A stretch of DNA of 64,000 nt. Source: Pinirhizobacter sp036499745 (GTDB lineage Bacteria; Pseudomonadota; Gammaproteobacteria; Xanthomonadales; Rhodanobacteraceae). Location of the stretch: assembly GCF_036499745.1 (NCBI RefSeq), contig NZ_DASYDG010000026.1, forward strand, positions 1-64,000. Reading direction: 5' to 3'. The position numbers and the translations under genes are program-made. The notes beneath the pieces are model-generated. The model saw only the letters and a list, made by a program, of their open reading frames with translations. It did not search any database and had not been told where the DNA came from. Shown here piece by piece: positions 9,305-17,398 of this stretch; the first letter of the stretch is position 1, and every line of letters starts with the position of its first letter.

Positions 9305-9541
9305 ATGGCCCGTAGATGCCAAGTCACCAACAAGGGCGTGCAGAGCGGCAACAATGTCTCGCACGCGAACAACAAGACCCGCCGCCGCTGGCTGCCGAAC
9401 CTGCACGAGCGCCGCTTCTGGGTCGCCAGCGAGAATCGCTGGGTGAAGCTCCGCGTTTCCAACCACGCGCTGCGCACCATCGACAAGAACGGCATCGAGG
9501 CTGTGCTGGCCGACCTCCGGTCCCGCGGCGAAAAGATCTAA
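9305..9541 (+). CDS. rpmB: 50S ribosomal protein L28
   Basis: Small 78-aa ribosomal protein. It starts MARRCQVTNKGVQSGNNVSH, with the basic middle KTRRRWLPNLHERRFW typical of L28. A near-perfect Shine-Dalgarno AAAGGAGG lies 5-7 nt upstream of the ATG, as expected for a highly expressed gene. rpmG follows after 12 bp, so the two form the usual rpmB-rpmG operon. An upstream extension to 9035 is not supported. The 5' leader (about 9100-9300) must hold the promoter, divergent from secB. Confidence 0.97.
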   Translation: MARRCQVTNKGVQSGNNVSHANNKTRRRWLPNLHERRFWVASENRWVKLRVSNHALRTIDKNGIEAVLADLRSRGEKI

Positions 9542-9553
9542 GGAGATCGAACC

Positions 9554-9718
9554 ATGGCAAGCAAGCGCGATAAGCACCGCCTGATTTCCACCGCGGGCAC
9601 CGGTCACTTCTATACGACCACGAAGAACAAGAAGAACACCCCGGAAAAGATGGTCTTCATGAAGTATGACCCCGTCGTCCGGAAGCACGTGGAATACAAG
9701 GAAGGCAAGATCAAGTGA
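9554..9718 (+). CDS. rpmG: 50S ribosomal protein L33
   Basis: 54-aa ribosomal protein starting MASKRDKHRLISTAGTG, with the YTTTKNKKNTPEKM and KYDPVVRKHVEYKE segments of L33. It is the cysteine-free (zinc-independent) form of L33. AAGGAG lies about 9 nt upstream of the ATG. It is the second gene of rpmB-rpmG and is followed within 10 bp by a strong intrinsic terminator. Confidence 0.97.
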   Translation: MASKRDKHRLISTAGTGHFYTTTKNKKNTPEKMVFMKYDPVVRKHVEYKEGKIK

Positions 9719-9723
9719 TCTTG

Positions 9724-9753
9724 AAGAAGCCGCCGAAAGGCGGCTTCTTTTTT
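9724..9753 (+). terminator. Intrinsic terminator of rpmB-rpmG
   Basis: An 11-bp stem AAGAAGCCGCC / GGCGGCTTCTT with a GAAA tetraloop, followed directly by a T-rich run. It starts 6 nt after the rpmG stop. Confidence 0.92.
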
Positions 9754-9775
9754 ATTTGCGCGGCGAAAGCCGCGC

Positions 9776-9872
9776 GTAGGAGCGCGCCTTGCGCGCGACA
9801 TCTTTTGGGGCCTTGAGCAGCAGGGCCTGATGCTCTTGGCGAAAAGATGTCGCGCGCAGGGCGCGCTCCTAC
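9776..9872. repeat. REP-like inverted repeat (copy 1)
   Basis: Two 31-bp arms, 9776-9806 and 9842-9872, are inverted copies identical at 30 of 31 positions. Each begins GTAGGAGCGCGCC and ends in CATCTTTT towards the loop. The 35-bp spacer holds a small GAGCA/TGCTC hairpin. The outer GTAGGAGCGCGCC..TGCGCGCGA core recurs at 20236-20342, so this is an interspersed family. It resembles the extragenic palindromes mobilised by RAYT transposases; no transposase gene is here. Confidence 0.8.
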
Positions 9873-9901
9873 AGAAAGGGTCCGCATAAGAAAGGCCCCA
9901 C

Positions 9902-9938
9902 AAAAAAAACCCCGCCGGTCTCCCGGCGGGGTTTTTTG
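9902..9938. terminator. Bidirectional intrinsic terminator
   Basis: A 9-bp GC stem CCCCGCCGG / CCGGCGGGG with loop TCTC is flanked by eight A on the left and six T on the right. It fits as terminator of the leftward desaturase gene ending at 9960 and also as a second stop for rpmBG transcription. Confidence 0.9.
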
Positions 9939-9959
9939 TGTCGACCGAGAGAAGACTGC

Positions 9960-11153
9960 TTACGCGCCGACCGCCGAGTAGCCCTTCAGGCGCTGGGCGA
10001 ACTGCTGGAGCGAGCGGATGCCGCTCTGTTCCGCTTCGACGATCCACTGCTGCAGGGCCTTCAGCGACTTCTCGGCGCCGCGCTCTTCCATCAGGGCGAC
10101 AAGGCGGGCCCGGAAATCGCACACCGTGTTCAGTGCCGGGCGATTGGCCAGGGCGGCCTGCAGGCGCTCGCGGGCATCGTTGTCGAGCCAACGGCCACCG
10201 TCGGCCAGGGCGCGACGCAGGCGGCGCGGTACGGCCTTGATGTTCTCGCCGGCCTGGCCCATTTCCTCGCGCATCGTCGGCAGGATCACGTTGCGGTAGT
10301 AATCCGTGGTGGCCTGGAAGCGCAGGGTCAGCACGCCCTTCAGCGTTTCCGCATCCGGCAGATGCACGTTCGGACGGATGTTGAGCGTGGGCGCCACGCG
10401 CAGCACCTTGGCGAGGCGCAGGAAGCGAAGGCCGCAGATCGTCGCCCAGCCGATGTCGAATTCCCACTTGCGCAGGGCGAACTTCGCCGAGCTCGGGAAT
10501 GCATGGTGGTTGTTGTGCAGTTCTTCGCCGCCGATCCAGAAACCCCATGGCGAGATGTTCGTCGCGGTGTCCGAGCTCTCGAAATTGCGATAGCCCCACC
10601 AGTGACCGATGCCGTTGACGAAGCCGGCGGCCCAGAACGGGATCCACACCATCTGGATAGCCCAGACTGCCAGGCCGATCACGCCGAACAACGCAATATT
10701 GATCACCGCCATCAGGGTCGGACCCCAATACGGGTGGCGTCCGAACAGCGTGCGCTCGAACCAGTCGTCCGGCGTGCCGCGGCCATACTTCTCCATGTCT
10801 TCCTTGTTCTCGCTGGCATCGCGATAGAGCGACACGCCGTCGAGGAAGACCTTCTTGATGCCGAAGATCTGCGGGCTATGCGGGTCTTCCTCGGTTTCCA
10901 CCTTCGCGTGGTGCTTGCGGTGGATGGCCACCCACTCCTTCACCACCATGCCGGTGGTCAGCCAGCCCCAGAAGCGGAAGAAGCCGTTGAGCGTCCAGTG
11001 GAAATCCACGCCGCGGTGCGTGGCGCTGCGATGGTAGTAGAGCGTCACCGTGAAAATGGTGAGCTGGGTGACCACCAGCACATAAACCAGCATCTCACCC
11101 CAGCTTGCGCGGGTGAGTCCGTTGGACAGGAAATCGAGCAAGGTGTCGAGCAT
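9960..11153 (-). CDS. Membrane fatty-acid (acyl-CoA/acyl-lipid) desaturase
   Basis: Di-iron membrane enzyme expected to put a double bond into saturated fatty acyl chains (delta-9 type) and so adjust membrane fluidity. The three histidine boxes are present: HRSATH at 41-46, HRKHH at 78-82, and HNNHH near residue 217. Hydrophobic segments lie at about 21-40, 55-72 and 150-185. At 397 aa it has a C-terminal extension of about 100 residues, mostly polar, beyond the minimal desaturase fold. It is monocistronic, with a bidirectional terminator just downstream. Electron donor and exact regiospecificity cannot be read from sequence. Confidence 0.88.
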   Translation of the reverse strand: MLDTLLDFLSNGLTRASWGEMLVYVLVVTQLTIFTVTLYYHRSATHRGVDFHWTLNGFFRFWGWLTTGMVVKEWVAIHRKHHAKVETEEDPHSPQIFGIKKVFLDGVSLYRDASENKEDMEKYGRGTPDDWFERTLFGRHPYWGPTLMAVINIALFGVIGLAVWAIQMVWIPFWAAGFVNGIGHWWGYRNFESSDTATNISPWGFWIGGEELHNNHHAFPSSAKFALRKWEFDIGWATICGLRFLRLAKVLRVAPTLNIRPNVHLPDAETLKGVLTLRFQATTDYYRNVILPTMREEMGQAGENIKAVPRRLRRALADGGRWLDNDARERLQAALANRPALNTVCDFRARLVALMEERGAEKSLKALQQWIVEAEQSGIRSLQQFAQRLKGYSAVGA

Positions 11154-11387
11154 CGAGTCGTTACCGCACGGGTAGTTAGGGAAGGTTACCTGCGCAGTCT
11201 AGCGAGGCTCCGCCATACCCACCAGCATGGATATCGGCAAATTGTGAAGAGGGTTGTTGTGGGATCGCAAGCCCATTCCGCACAATCGCAGGATGACATC
11301 GACCTGCCCCGTTCAGTCAGATCCCCGCCGTTTCGCACGATGGGAACCGAATCCCCGGCGTAGCCCGTCGATCGCCGACGTAGCAGC

Positions 11388-12119
11388 ATGAACGGCACCA
11401 TTTTGCTGAACGTCGAAGACGTTTCTCGCCGCCGGGCAGGCCGCGCCGCCGTGACCGACGTGTCCTTCACCCTGAACGGCGGTGAAGTCCTCGGCCTCCT
11501 GGGCGTCAATGGCGCCGGTAAATCCACCACCCTTTCCATGCTTTCCGGCGCCCTCCGGCCCGATGTGGGCCGTATCCACCTGCGCGGAAACGACTTCGTG
11601 GCAAGTCCCGGGGTGGCCCGCCGGCTGATCGGCTGGCTGCCGGAGAATGCGCCGCTGTGGCCAGAGCTTTCGGTCGAGGAACACCTCATGGCGTTTTCGC
11701 GTCTGCGCGGCGCGAACCGCCCAGCCGCCCGGCGCGCAGCAGACGCCATCATCGGCCGGCTGCAACTGGGCGAATTGCGCCGCCGTATGGCAGGGGTGCT
11801 TTCGCAGGGCCAACGCCAGCGCCTGGGGCTTGCCTGCGCGCTCGTCCACGAACCCGCCCTCGTCATCCTGGACGAACCGGCCAACGCGCTGGATCCGATC
11901 CAGGTCGGCGAACTGCGCAAGCTCATCCGCGAGCGCGCGCACGCGGGCGCCGCGGTGATCCTTTCGACCCATGTGCTGGCGGAAGTGGTGGCCGTGTGCG
12001 ACCGCGTCGCCATCCTCCACGAAGGACGGCTGCGCCACGATGCACCGCTAAGCGGCGACGGAGCCGGCACGGCCCTCGAAGCCACCTTTTTCGCCATCGC
12101 CACGGGGGCCGCCGCATGA
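11388..12119 (+). CDS. ABC-2 type transporter ATP-binding protein (GldA-like)
   Basis: 243-aa ATPase, first gene of a four-gene operon. Walker A GVNGAGKSTT is near residue 41-50, the signature is a variant LSQGQRQRLGLA near 139, and Walker B is VILDEPANALDP near 160, followed by the switch histidine in ILSTHVLAEV. The LSQGQ signature and the DEPxNxLDP form are typical of GldA/NatA-type exporters. It overlaps the permease gene by 4 nt (ATGA). The substrate is unknown. In gliding Bacteroidetes the homologous GldA/F/G set is tied to motility; in Proteobacteria its role is not established. Confidence 0.88.
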   Translation: MNGTILLNVEDVSRRRAGRAAVTDVSFTLNGGEVLGLLGVNGAGKSTTLSMLSGALRPDVGRIHLRGNDFVASPGVARRLIGWLPENAPLWPELSVEEHLMAFSRLRGANRPAARRAADAIIGRLQLGELRRRMAGVLSQGQRQRLGLACALVHEPALVILDEPANALDPIQVGELRKLIRERAHAGAAVILSTHVLAEVVAVCDRVAILHEGRLRHDAPLSGDGAGTALEATFFAIATGAAA

Positions 12120-12871
12120 GTGTCGCCGCCGTCGCGCAACTCGAACTCCGCCGTCTGGCCGTGCGCCCGCTGGCGTGGGCGCTGGCAGCGCTCACCCTGG
12201 CCTGGCTGGCCTGGACCTTCGTGCTGGGGTTGGGCCAGTTCCTCGGCGCGCAGGTGAAACTTGCCGCCGTGGCGGATGCGCCCGGTTTCACCGACCTCGT
12301 GGCCATTCCGCTGCTCGCGGAACTCGCCAGGCTGGCGTTCCTCGTCGTGCCGCTGATGACGATGACCCAACTGGCCGGCGAACGCCGCGCCGGAACGCTC
12401 GCACTCCTCGCCTCCACCGGGCTGTCGCCGTGGCGGATCGTGACCGGCAAGTACCTCGCCGTGCTCGTCTGGCTCGGCCTTTGGCTGCTGGCGACGCTCG
12501 CGATGCCGCTCGCTGTCGGTGCCGAATCCACCGCCGACTGGGGCAAGCTCGCAGCCGCCACATGGGGCACCGCGCTGCTGCTCGCCACACTGGCGGCCAT
12601 CGGCATCGCCTGCTCCGCCGCCACGTCTTTCCCCGCGATCGCCGCGGCGATGGCGCTGATCGTGACGCTCGTTCTCTGGACCATCGATCGAGGCGCGCAG
12701 GCCGCCGGCGTGAGCGGCGGCTTCCTCGAATGGCTCAGCATGGCTACCCACCTGCAGAACCTGCTGCGCGGGCTCGTCGTCACGAGCGACGTCATATGGT
12801 TCGCGCTGGCCATCACGCTGTCGCTCGGCCTCGCCATCCGCCGCCTCGGCACCGACAGGGAGCGCCAGTGA
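12116..12871 (+). CDS. ABC-2 type transporter permease (GldF-like)
   Basis: 251-aa integral membrane subunit translationally coupled to the upstream ATPase (ATGA) and to the next gene (TGATG). It begins MSVAAVAQLELRRLAVRP and has about six hydrophobic stretches: LAWALAALTLAWLAWTFVL, LARLAFLVVPLMTM, LAVLVWLGLWLLATLAM, LLLATLAAIGIACSA, AAAMALIVTLVLW and WFALAITLSLGLA. The loop QLAGERRAGTLALLASTGLS matches the ERxxGTL signature of ABC-2 permeases. Partner of the flanking ATPase and Gld-type protein. Confidence 0.85.
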   Translation: MSVAAVAQLELRRLAVRPLAWALAALTLAWLAWTFVLGLGQFLGAQVKLAAVADAPGFTDLVAIPLLAELARLAFLVVPLMTMTQLAGERRAGTLALLASTGLSPWRIVTGKYLAVLVWLGLWLLATLAMPLAVGAESTADWGKLAAATWGTALLLATLAAIGIACSAATSFPAIAAAMALIVTLVLWTIDRGAQAAGVSGGFLEWLSMATHLQNLLRGLVVTSDVIWFALAITLSLGLAIRRLGTDRERQ

Positions 12872-14217
12872 TGCGGCGCCTCGATCGCTGGTTCGTACTC
12901 CTTGGCCTCATCCTCGCCACTGGCTGCATCGGCTTCCTGAGCTCGCGGCATGCGTGGACATTCGACTGGACGCGCGGCGCGCGTGCCAGCCTGGCGCCCG
13001 AAAGCGTCGCCGTGCTCGACAAGCTTCACGGAGCGGTCGACGTGGTCGGTTACATCTCCCCCACCGGACCGCTGCGCGAGCAGATCGTCGCGGTGATGGA
13101 ACGCTACGTCCGGGAGAAGAAGGATCTCCGCCTTTCCTTCGTTGACCCGGACCTCGATCCCGCCGCCTCGCGCCAGCTCGGCATTTCCGGTGAGGGCGCA
13201 TTGATCGTGCGCTACCAGGGGCGCGAGGAGCGCGTGGAAAGCCCGATCAACGAGCGCAACCTCTCCAACGCGCTCGAGCGTCTCGCCCGCGGCGGCCAAC
13301 GCATCGTCGCCTTCGTTACCGGCGACGGCGAACGACAGGGAGACGGCCACGCCAACGCCGACCTCGGTACGTTCATGAGCCAGGTGGAGCGCCGCGGCAT
13401 CCGCGCCGTGCCGCTCAACTTCAGCCAGACGCAAGGCGTGCCCGAGCACACCGATCTCGTCGTGCTGGCCAGCCCCGCGGCGCACCTCCCGGCAGCGAGC
13501 GTGGCGGCGCTGGTCGATTACGTGCGCGGTGGCGGCAACCTGCTCTGGCTGACCGAGCCGGACAACGAGGATCTCGGCACCGGCGCGCTCGCCGATGTGC
13601 TCGGCATCCGCGTCCTGCCCGGTGTACTCGTCGACGGCCAGGGCAGCACGCTCAACGTGAAGGACCCGCGCATCGTGGTGCTCGGCGACTACCCGTTCCA
13701 TGCGATCACGCGCGCCTTCCGCGACACGACGCTCTTCCCGCAGGTGTCGGCGCTGGCCCAGGTCTCCGACCACGAGTGGGCCGTCGTGCCCTTCCTGCGA
13801 TCAGGCGAGCGAAGCTGGACGGCGTTCGGCGGCATCGACAACGACAACCCGTCCACCGTCGCGTTCCATCCGGAAGCGGGCGAACTGAAGGGACCGCTCG
13901 ATTTCGGCTTCGCGCTTAACCGCCTGTCGCCAAGTCCCGCGAAGAGCGAACAGCGCGCCATCGTCATCGGCGACGGCGATTTCCTCTCCAACACCTATGT
14001 CGGCAATGGCGGCAACCGCGCACTCGGCGAGCGCATCCTCGACTGGCTGCTCGGTGACGACGTACTCGTGGATCTTCCGGCGCGCGGCGCGCCGGATCGC
14101 GTGATATCGATCTCGCAGGATGGCCTCAACGCCGTCACGTTCGTTTTCCTCGTCTTCCTGCCGCTGCTATTGCTCGCCCTGGGCATCGGCATCGCGTGGC
14201 GACGGAGGCGGCGCTGA
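12871..14217 (+). CDS. Gld-like ABC-associated membrane protein (GldG type)
   Basis: 448 aa. One N-terminal membrane segment (WFVLLGLILATGCIGFLSS) and one C-terminal (TFVFLVFLPLLLLALGIGIAW) anchor a large periplasmic domain. The domain has the GldG/IFT52-like layout: ARASLAPESVAVLDKL, later IVAFVTGDGERQ, DLVVLASPA and GGNLLWLTEPDN. This is the usual third partner of GldA/GldF-type ABC systems and may sense or carry the substrate. It overlaps the permease stop by one base, so it is translationally coupled. The position within the operon supports the call more than any single motif. Confidence 0.8.
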   Translation: MRRLDRWFVLLGLILATGCIGFLSSRHAWTFDWTRGARASLAPESVAVLDKLHGAVDVVGYISPTGPLREQIVAVMERYVREKKDLRLSFVDPDLDPAASRQLGISGEGALIVRYQGREERVESPINERNLSNALERLARGGQRIVAFVTGDGERQGDGHANADLGTFMSQVERRGIRAVPLNFSQTQGVPEHTDLVVLASPAAHLPAASVAALVDYVRGGGNLLWLTEPDNEDLGTGALADVLGIRVLPGVLVDGQGSTLNVKDPRIVVLGDYPFHAITRAFRDTTLFPQVSALAQVSDHEWAVVPFLRSGERSWTAFGGIDNDNPSTVAFHPEAGELKGPLDFGFALNRLSPSPAKSEQRAIVIGDGDFLSNTYVGNGGNRALGERILDWLLGDDVLVDLPARGAPDRVISISQDGLNAVTFVFLVFLPLLLLALGIGIAWRRRRR

Positions 14218-14218
14218 C

Positions 14219-14704
14219 ATGAAGGGCCGGTTTATCGGGGCACTGCTGCTGGCGATCCTCATCGCCGCAGTCGTCTGGCAGTGGCATGCGGACGAGGCTC
14301 AGGCGCGCGTACACACGCTTACCACGCTTGACCCGGATGCCGTGCGGGACATCGAAGTGACCCTGCGAGGCCTGCCTGGACAGCGCTTCGAGCGCCGCGA
14401 CGGCCATTGGACAAGCGGCGCCGCACACGTCGACGAGGGCCGCGCCGATGACCTCGCCGCCCTCGCCGCCACGCCCGTCGCGGACTGGCGCCCCGCCGTC
14501 GAATTCGATCCCGCGAAGATTGGCCTCGCCCCACCGCTGGCCGTGTTGCTGCTCGATGGCACGCGCGTGGAATTCGGGGAAATGACCGCGCTGGGCAAGC
14601 AGCGCTATGCCCGGGTGGGTGACCGCATCGCCATCGTGCCGGCACAGGCGCTGCCCAGGCCGCCGCGCATGGCTTCGCTGCCGACGACGGCCAGCGCGCC
14701 CTGA
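14219..14704 (+). CDS. DUF4340-like periplasmic protein of the Gld-type ABC operon
   Basis: 161 aa with an N-terminal signal anchor (FIGALLLAILIAAVVWQW) and a beta-rich remainder of the DUF4340 sort. Repeated short units read as residue-pair strands: VRDIEVTLRGLPGQRFERR, then HWTSG, then APPLAVLLLDGTRVEFGE. DUF4340 proteins usually follow GldG-type genes and are longer; this one is short, so it may be a reduced version. It begins one base after the preceding TGA. Function unknown; probably exported together with the rest of the operon's complex. Confidence 0.7.
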   Translation: MKGRFIGALLLAILIAAVVWQWHADEAQARVHTLTTLDPDAVRDIEVTLRGLPGQRFERRDGHWTSGAAHVDEGRADDLAALAATPVADWRPAVEFDPAKIGLAPPLAVLLLDGTRVEFGEMTALGKQRYARVGDRIAIVPAQALPRPPRMASLPTTASAP

Positions 14705-14742
14705 CGCTTGCCAGGCGCGCGGGAACACCCCATCTTCCCGTC

Positions 14743-15555
14743 ATGCCCGAACTGCCCGAAGTCGAAACCACCCGCCGCGGCATCGCGCCACATATCGAGG
14801 GACGCCGCGTCACGGGCGTGGTGCTCCGCCGGCCGGACCTGCGCTGGCCGATTCCCCCGGAGATCTCGACGCTCTTTCCCGGGCAAGTGATCGACTCCGT
14901 GGAACGGCGGGCGAAATACCTGCTGCTGCGTACGGGAGCGGGCACCGCGCTGCTGCACCTGGGCATGTCCGGCGTACTTCGCGTGTTGCCAGCGAACACG
15001 CCCATCGGCAAGCACGACCATGTGGACATCGTGCTGGACTCAGGCCAGGTGCTGCGCTTCACCGATCCACGTCGCTTTGGCGCGTTGCTCTGGCAGATGC
15101 CGGGGGAAACCCACAAACTGCTCGAGGGCATCGGCCCGGAGCCGCTTACCGACGCGTTCGACGGCGACCGGCTCTGGCGGCTGTCTCGCGGACGCTCCGC
15201 CGCCGTGAAAACCTTCCTGATGGATAACGCGGTCGTCGTCGGCGTGGGCAATATCTATGCGAGCGAAGCGCTGTTCGCCGCGGGCATCGATCCGCGCCGC
15301 GCCGCGGGCAAGGTATCGCGCGGGCGTTATGCAAAACTCGCCCAGGAGGTGAAACGCATCCTCGCCCATGCGATCACGCGGGGCGGCACGACTTTGCGCG
15401 ACTTCCTCACCCCCGACGGGACGCCGGGTTACTTCTACCAGGAACTCTTCGCCTATGGACGGGCCGGCGAGGCGTGCAAGGTCTGTGGCGAACCGATTCG
15501 CGTCGTGACTCTCGGCCAGCGCGCGTCGTTCTACTGCCCTTGCTGCCAGCGCTGA
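14743..15555 (+). CDS. mutM: Formamidopyrimidine-DNA glycosylase
   Basis: Base-excision repair enzyme that removes 8-oxoguanine and ring-opened purines and nicks the strand. The 270 residues start MPELPEVETTRRGI, giving the catalytic proline and glutamates after Met removal. FTDPRRFGALLW and VVGVGNIYASEALF (helix-two-turn-helix) follow, and the C-terminal zinc finger has CKVCG...CPCC. Length is standard. It follows the Gld-type operon by 38 bp in the same direction and may share its transcript. Confidence 0.96.
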   Translation: MPELPEVETTRRGIAPHIEGRRVTGVVLRRPDLRWPIPPEISTLFPGQVIDSVERRAKYLLLRTGAGTALLHLGMSGVLRVLPANTPIGKHDHVDIVLDSGQVLRFTDPRRFGALLWQMPGETHKLLEGIGPEPLTDAFDGDRLWRLSRGRSAAVKTFLMDNAVVVGVGNIYASEALFAAGIDPRRAAGKVSRGRYAKLAQEVKRILAHAITRGGTTLRDFLTPDGTPGYFYQELFAYGRAGEACKVCGEPIRVVTLGQRASFYCPCCQR

Positions 15556-15699
15556 TTCGCAGCGCGAAGGTTCGCTTCATCGGGGCAGTCGTCCGCTCCC
15601 TGAGCCATGGACTACGGCAGTAAGCGAATGCCCCTACAGCAGCGCCAGGGCGCGGACTTCTAGACTCGGTCCTCCCTACCCACGCGATAGCCCATCCCC

Positions 15700-16611
15700 A
15701 TGAATCGCCGATACATAGCCGCCCTGGCCCTATGCTCGGGCACGGCCCTGGCCGGAACGCCCGAGGACACCGGTCTTCCCTTCGATCGTTATAGCTGGGT
15801 CACCACGCACAACGCCTTCACCAGCAATGGCCTCATTCCCAACCAGAGCCAGACCATCGACGAGCAACTCGCCGGGGGCGTGCGCGGCCTGATGCTGGAT
15901 CTGCACTACGACCAGGGACGGGTGCGGCTTTGCCACAAGACGTGCCGGGGGCAGTCACGGACCTTTGCCGATTTTGCCAACACCACCTTGCTGCCTTTCC
16001 TCGAAAAGGAGCCGGATGCGATCGTCACCCTTCACCTGGAGGACTTCACCAGCCGCACCCAGCTGATGGCTGAACTGGAAAAGGCACCCGGACTGGTGGG
16101 CAAGACGTTCGACCCGTATTCCTGGACGTCATCCGGTTGGCCTACCTATGAAGCCATCGTCCGGAGCGGACAGCGCATCCTGATCTTCAGCCTTACGACG
16201 GACAACAGCGGAACACTGCTGTCACGCTCCGGAGCAATCCACGTGATGCCGAGCGAGGAGTTCACCGTGGAGAATTACTGGAGCCTCGGCGCCACGATCT
16301 TCCGGCACGACAACCGCTGTTACAGCCGCTGGGAAAACCAGGAGCTATCGCGAGCAGAAATCGATGGCATGCCCGGCTGGCGTCCCTTGTTCACCATGAA
16401 CCAGTTCCACGGCGTGCCGCTATCCACGCATGCATCGACAGACAACGCGTTCGAGACACTCCAGGATCGCTATCACGCCTGGTGCAGGCCTGCCGCGAAG
16501 CGAAAACCAAATTACGTCGCGGTGGATTTCCACGAAAACGGCGATGTGGATCGATTCGTCGAATGGCTCGATGTGCAACCGGACGAGTTCAACGCGGCCG
16601 AAGCACCATAG
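15700..16611 (+). CDS. Secreted PI-PLC-like phosphodiesterase domain protein
   Basis: 303 aa with a signal peptide (hydrophobic LALCSGTALA, likely cleavage after ALA-G near residue 19). The mature part has the TIM-barrel PLC-like layout: SWVTTHNAFTS with a histidine at the first catalytic position, GVRGLMLDLHYDQG for the metal/substrate acidic site, LCHKTC, and IVTLHLEDF. The X-domain Y partner of eukaryotic enzymes is absent, as in bacterial PI-PLCs. Substrate could be phosphatidylinositol, glycerophosphodiester or a related lipid head group. Single gene, convergent with the next one. Confidence 0.8.
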   Translation: MNRRYIAALALCSGTALAGTPEDTGLPFDRYSWVTTHNAFTSNGLIPNQSQTIDEQLAGGVRGLMLDLHYDQGRVRLCHKTCRGQSRTFADFANTTLLPFLEKEPDAIVTLHLEDFTSRTQLMAELEKAPGLVGKTFDPYSWTSSGWPTYEAIVRSGQRILIFSLTTDNSGTLLSRSGAIHVMPSEEFTVENYWSLGATIFRHDNRCYSRWENQELSRAEIDGMPGWRPLFTMNQFHGVPLSTHASTDNAFETLQDRYHAWCRPAAKRKPNYVAVDFHENGDVDRFVEWLDVQPDEFNAAEAP

Positions 16612-16624
16612 AAACCCGTTAGCG

Positions 16625-17398
16625 TCAGTCAGGCCAGCGCATCGCCGCGTGGCTGTTGTTGAATTGCGGGTCTTCCTCGTCGCCCGACAGCGTGACGGTC
16701 AGGCCGCCAGCCACGCCGTCCACTTCGATCGCCTGTTCCGGATCGAAGTGGGCACCGAGAGCACCCAGCTCGACGAAGCGTTCGGACAGTGCGCCGGCGC
16801 GATCGATCTCGTTATCGGGGACGTTGGTCAGGCTGATGTCGGGGCGGCCGAACTTGCGCATGCCACGCGTGCGAATCCACGAGCGACCCTTGGTTTCCTC
16901 AGGGCTGCACAGGATCAGCACATGATGGCGCGGAGGCGCGCCACCCGACACCACGTAATGCTCGCGCCATGAGGCGGCATCGAACAGGGTCAGGATCTGC
17001 GGGTCGATGACGGCCTTGCCGCCGACATCGGTGAGCGCGGCCACGACGCCGAGCGTATCGCGCAGGTAATCGAGGCTTTCGCGATCCGGGAAACGGCCGC
17101 GGATGACGACGACGTGCGGCGCGGCCTTGGCTTCGGCATACGTCGCAGGGTTGTCCTCTTGCAATAGTCCGCCCAGTGCGCCGGCCAGGGGATACCCCTC
17201 CCAGCGTGACAGGACCGTATTCTGGAAACGCTGCAGTTCCACGCCTTCAGGAAGACCCGGACTACCATAGCGGGCGGCGGGAATGGCGAGGTCTTCAGGG
17301 AAGGCGCCGAACACGAAGAACAGCAGCACGCCCTGCTCGTCACTGGGCTTCCAGTAGGGGCGCGGCCATTCGGCGGGGGTGGGCGTCGTCTCGGTCAC
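16625..17398 (-). CDS. Hypothetical protein co-transcribed with tdk
   Basis: 257 aa, family not recognised. It is acidic and soluble, with no signal peptide or membrane span, and several hydrophobic strand-like segments (GVLLFFVFGAFPEDLAIPA, HVLILCSPEETKG, DISLTNVPDNE). The ATG overlaps the tdk stop (ATGA), so it is translated with thymidine kinase. Composition and codon use look native. The link to nucleotide metabolism is only positional. Confidence 0.8.
   Translation of the reverse strand: MTETTPTPAEWPRPYWKPSDEQGVLLFFVFGAFPEDLAIPAARYGSPGLPEGVELQRFQNTVLSRWEGYPLAGALGGLLQEDNPATYAEAKAAPHVVVIRGRFPDRESLDYLRDTLGVVAALTDVGGKAVIDPQILTLFDAASWREHYVVSGGAPPRHHVLILCSPEETKGRSWIRTRGMRKFGRPDISLTNVPDNEIDRAGALSERFVELGALGAHFDPEQAIEVDGVAGGLTVTLSGDEEDPQFNNSHAAMRWPD

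Noticed and set aside
9776..9872. Terminal inverted repeats of an insertion sequence
   Set aside because: Only 35 bp lie between the arms; no transposase and no flanking duplication. REP-like element fits better.
11186..13773. Large minus-strand open frames opposite the Gld-type operon
   Set aside because: Composition is typical of GC-rich antisense frames, and the plus strand has four coupled genes with domain evidence.
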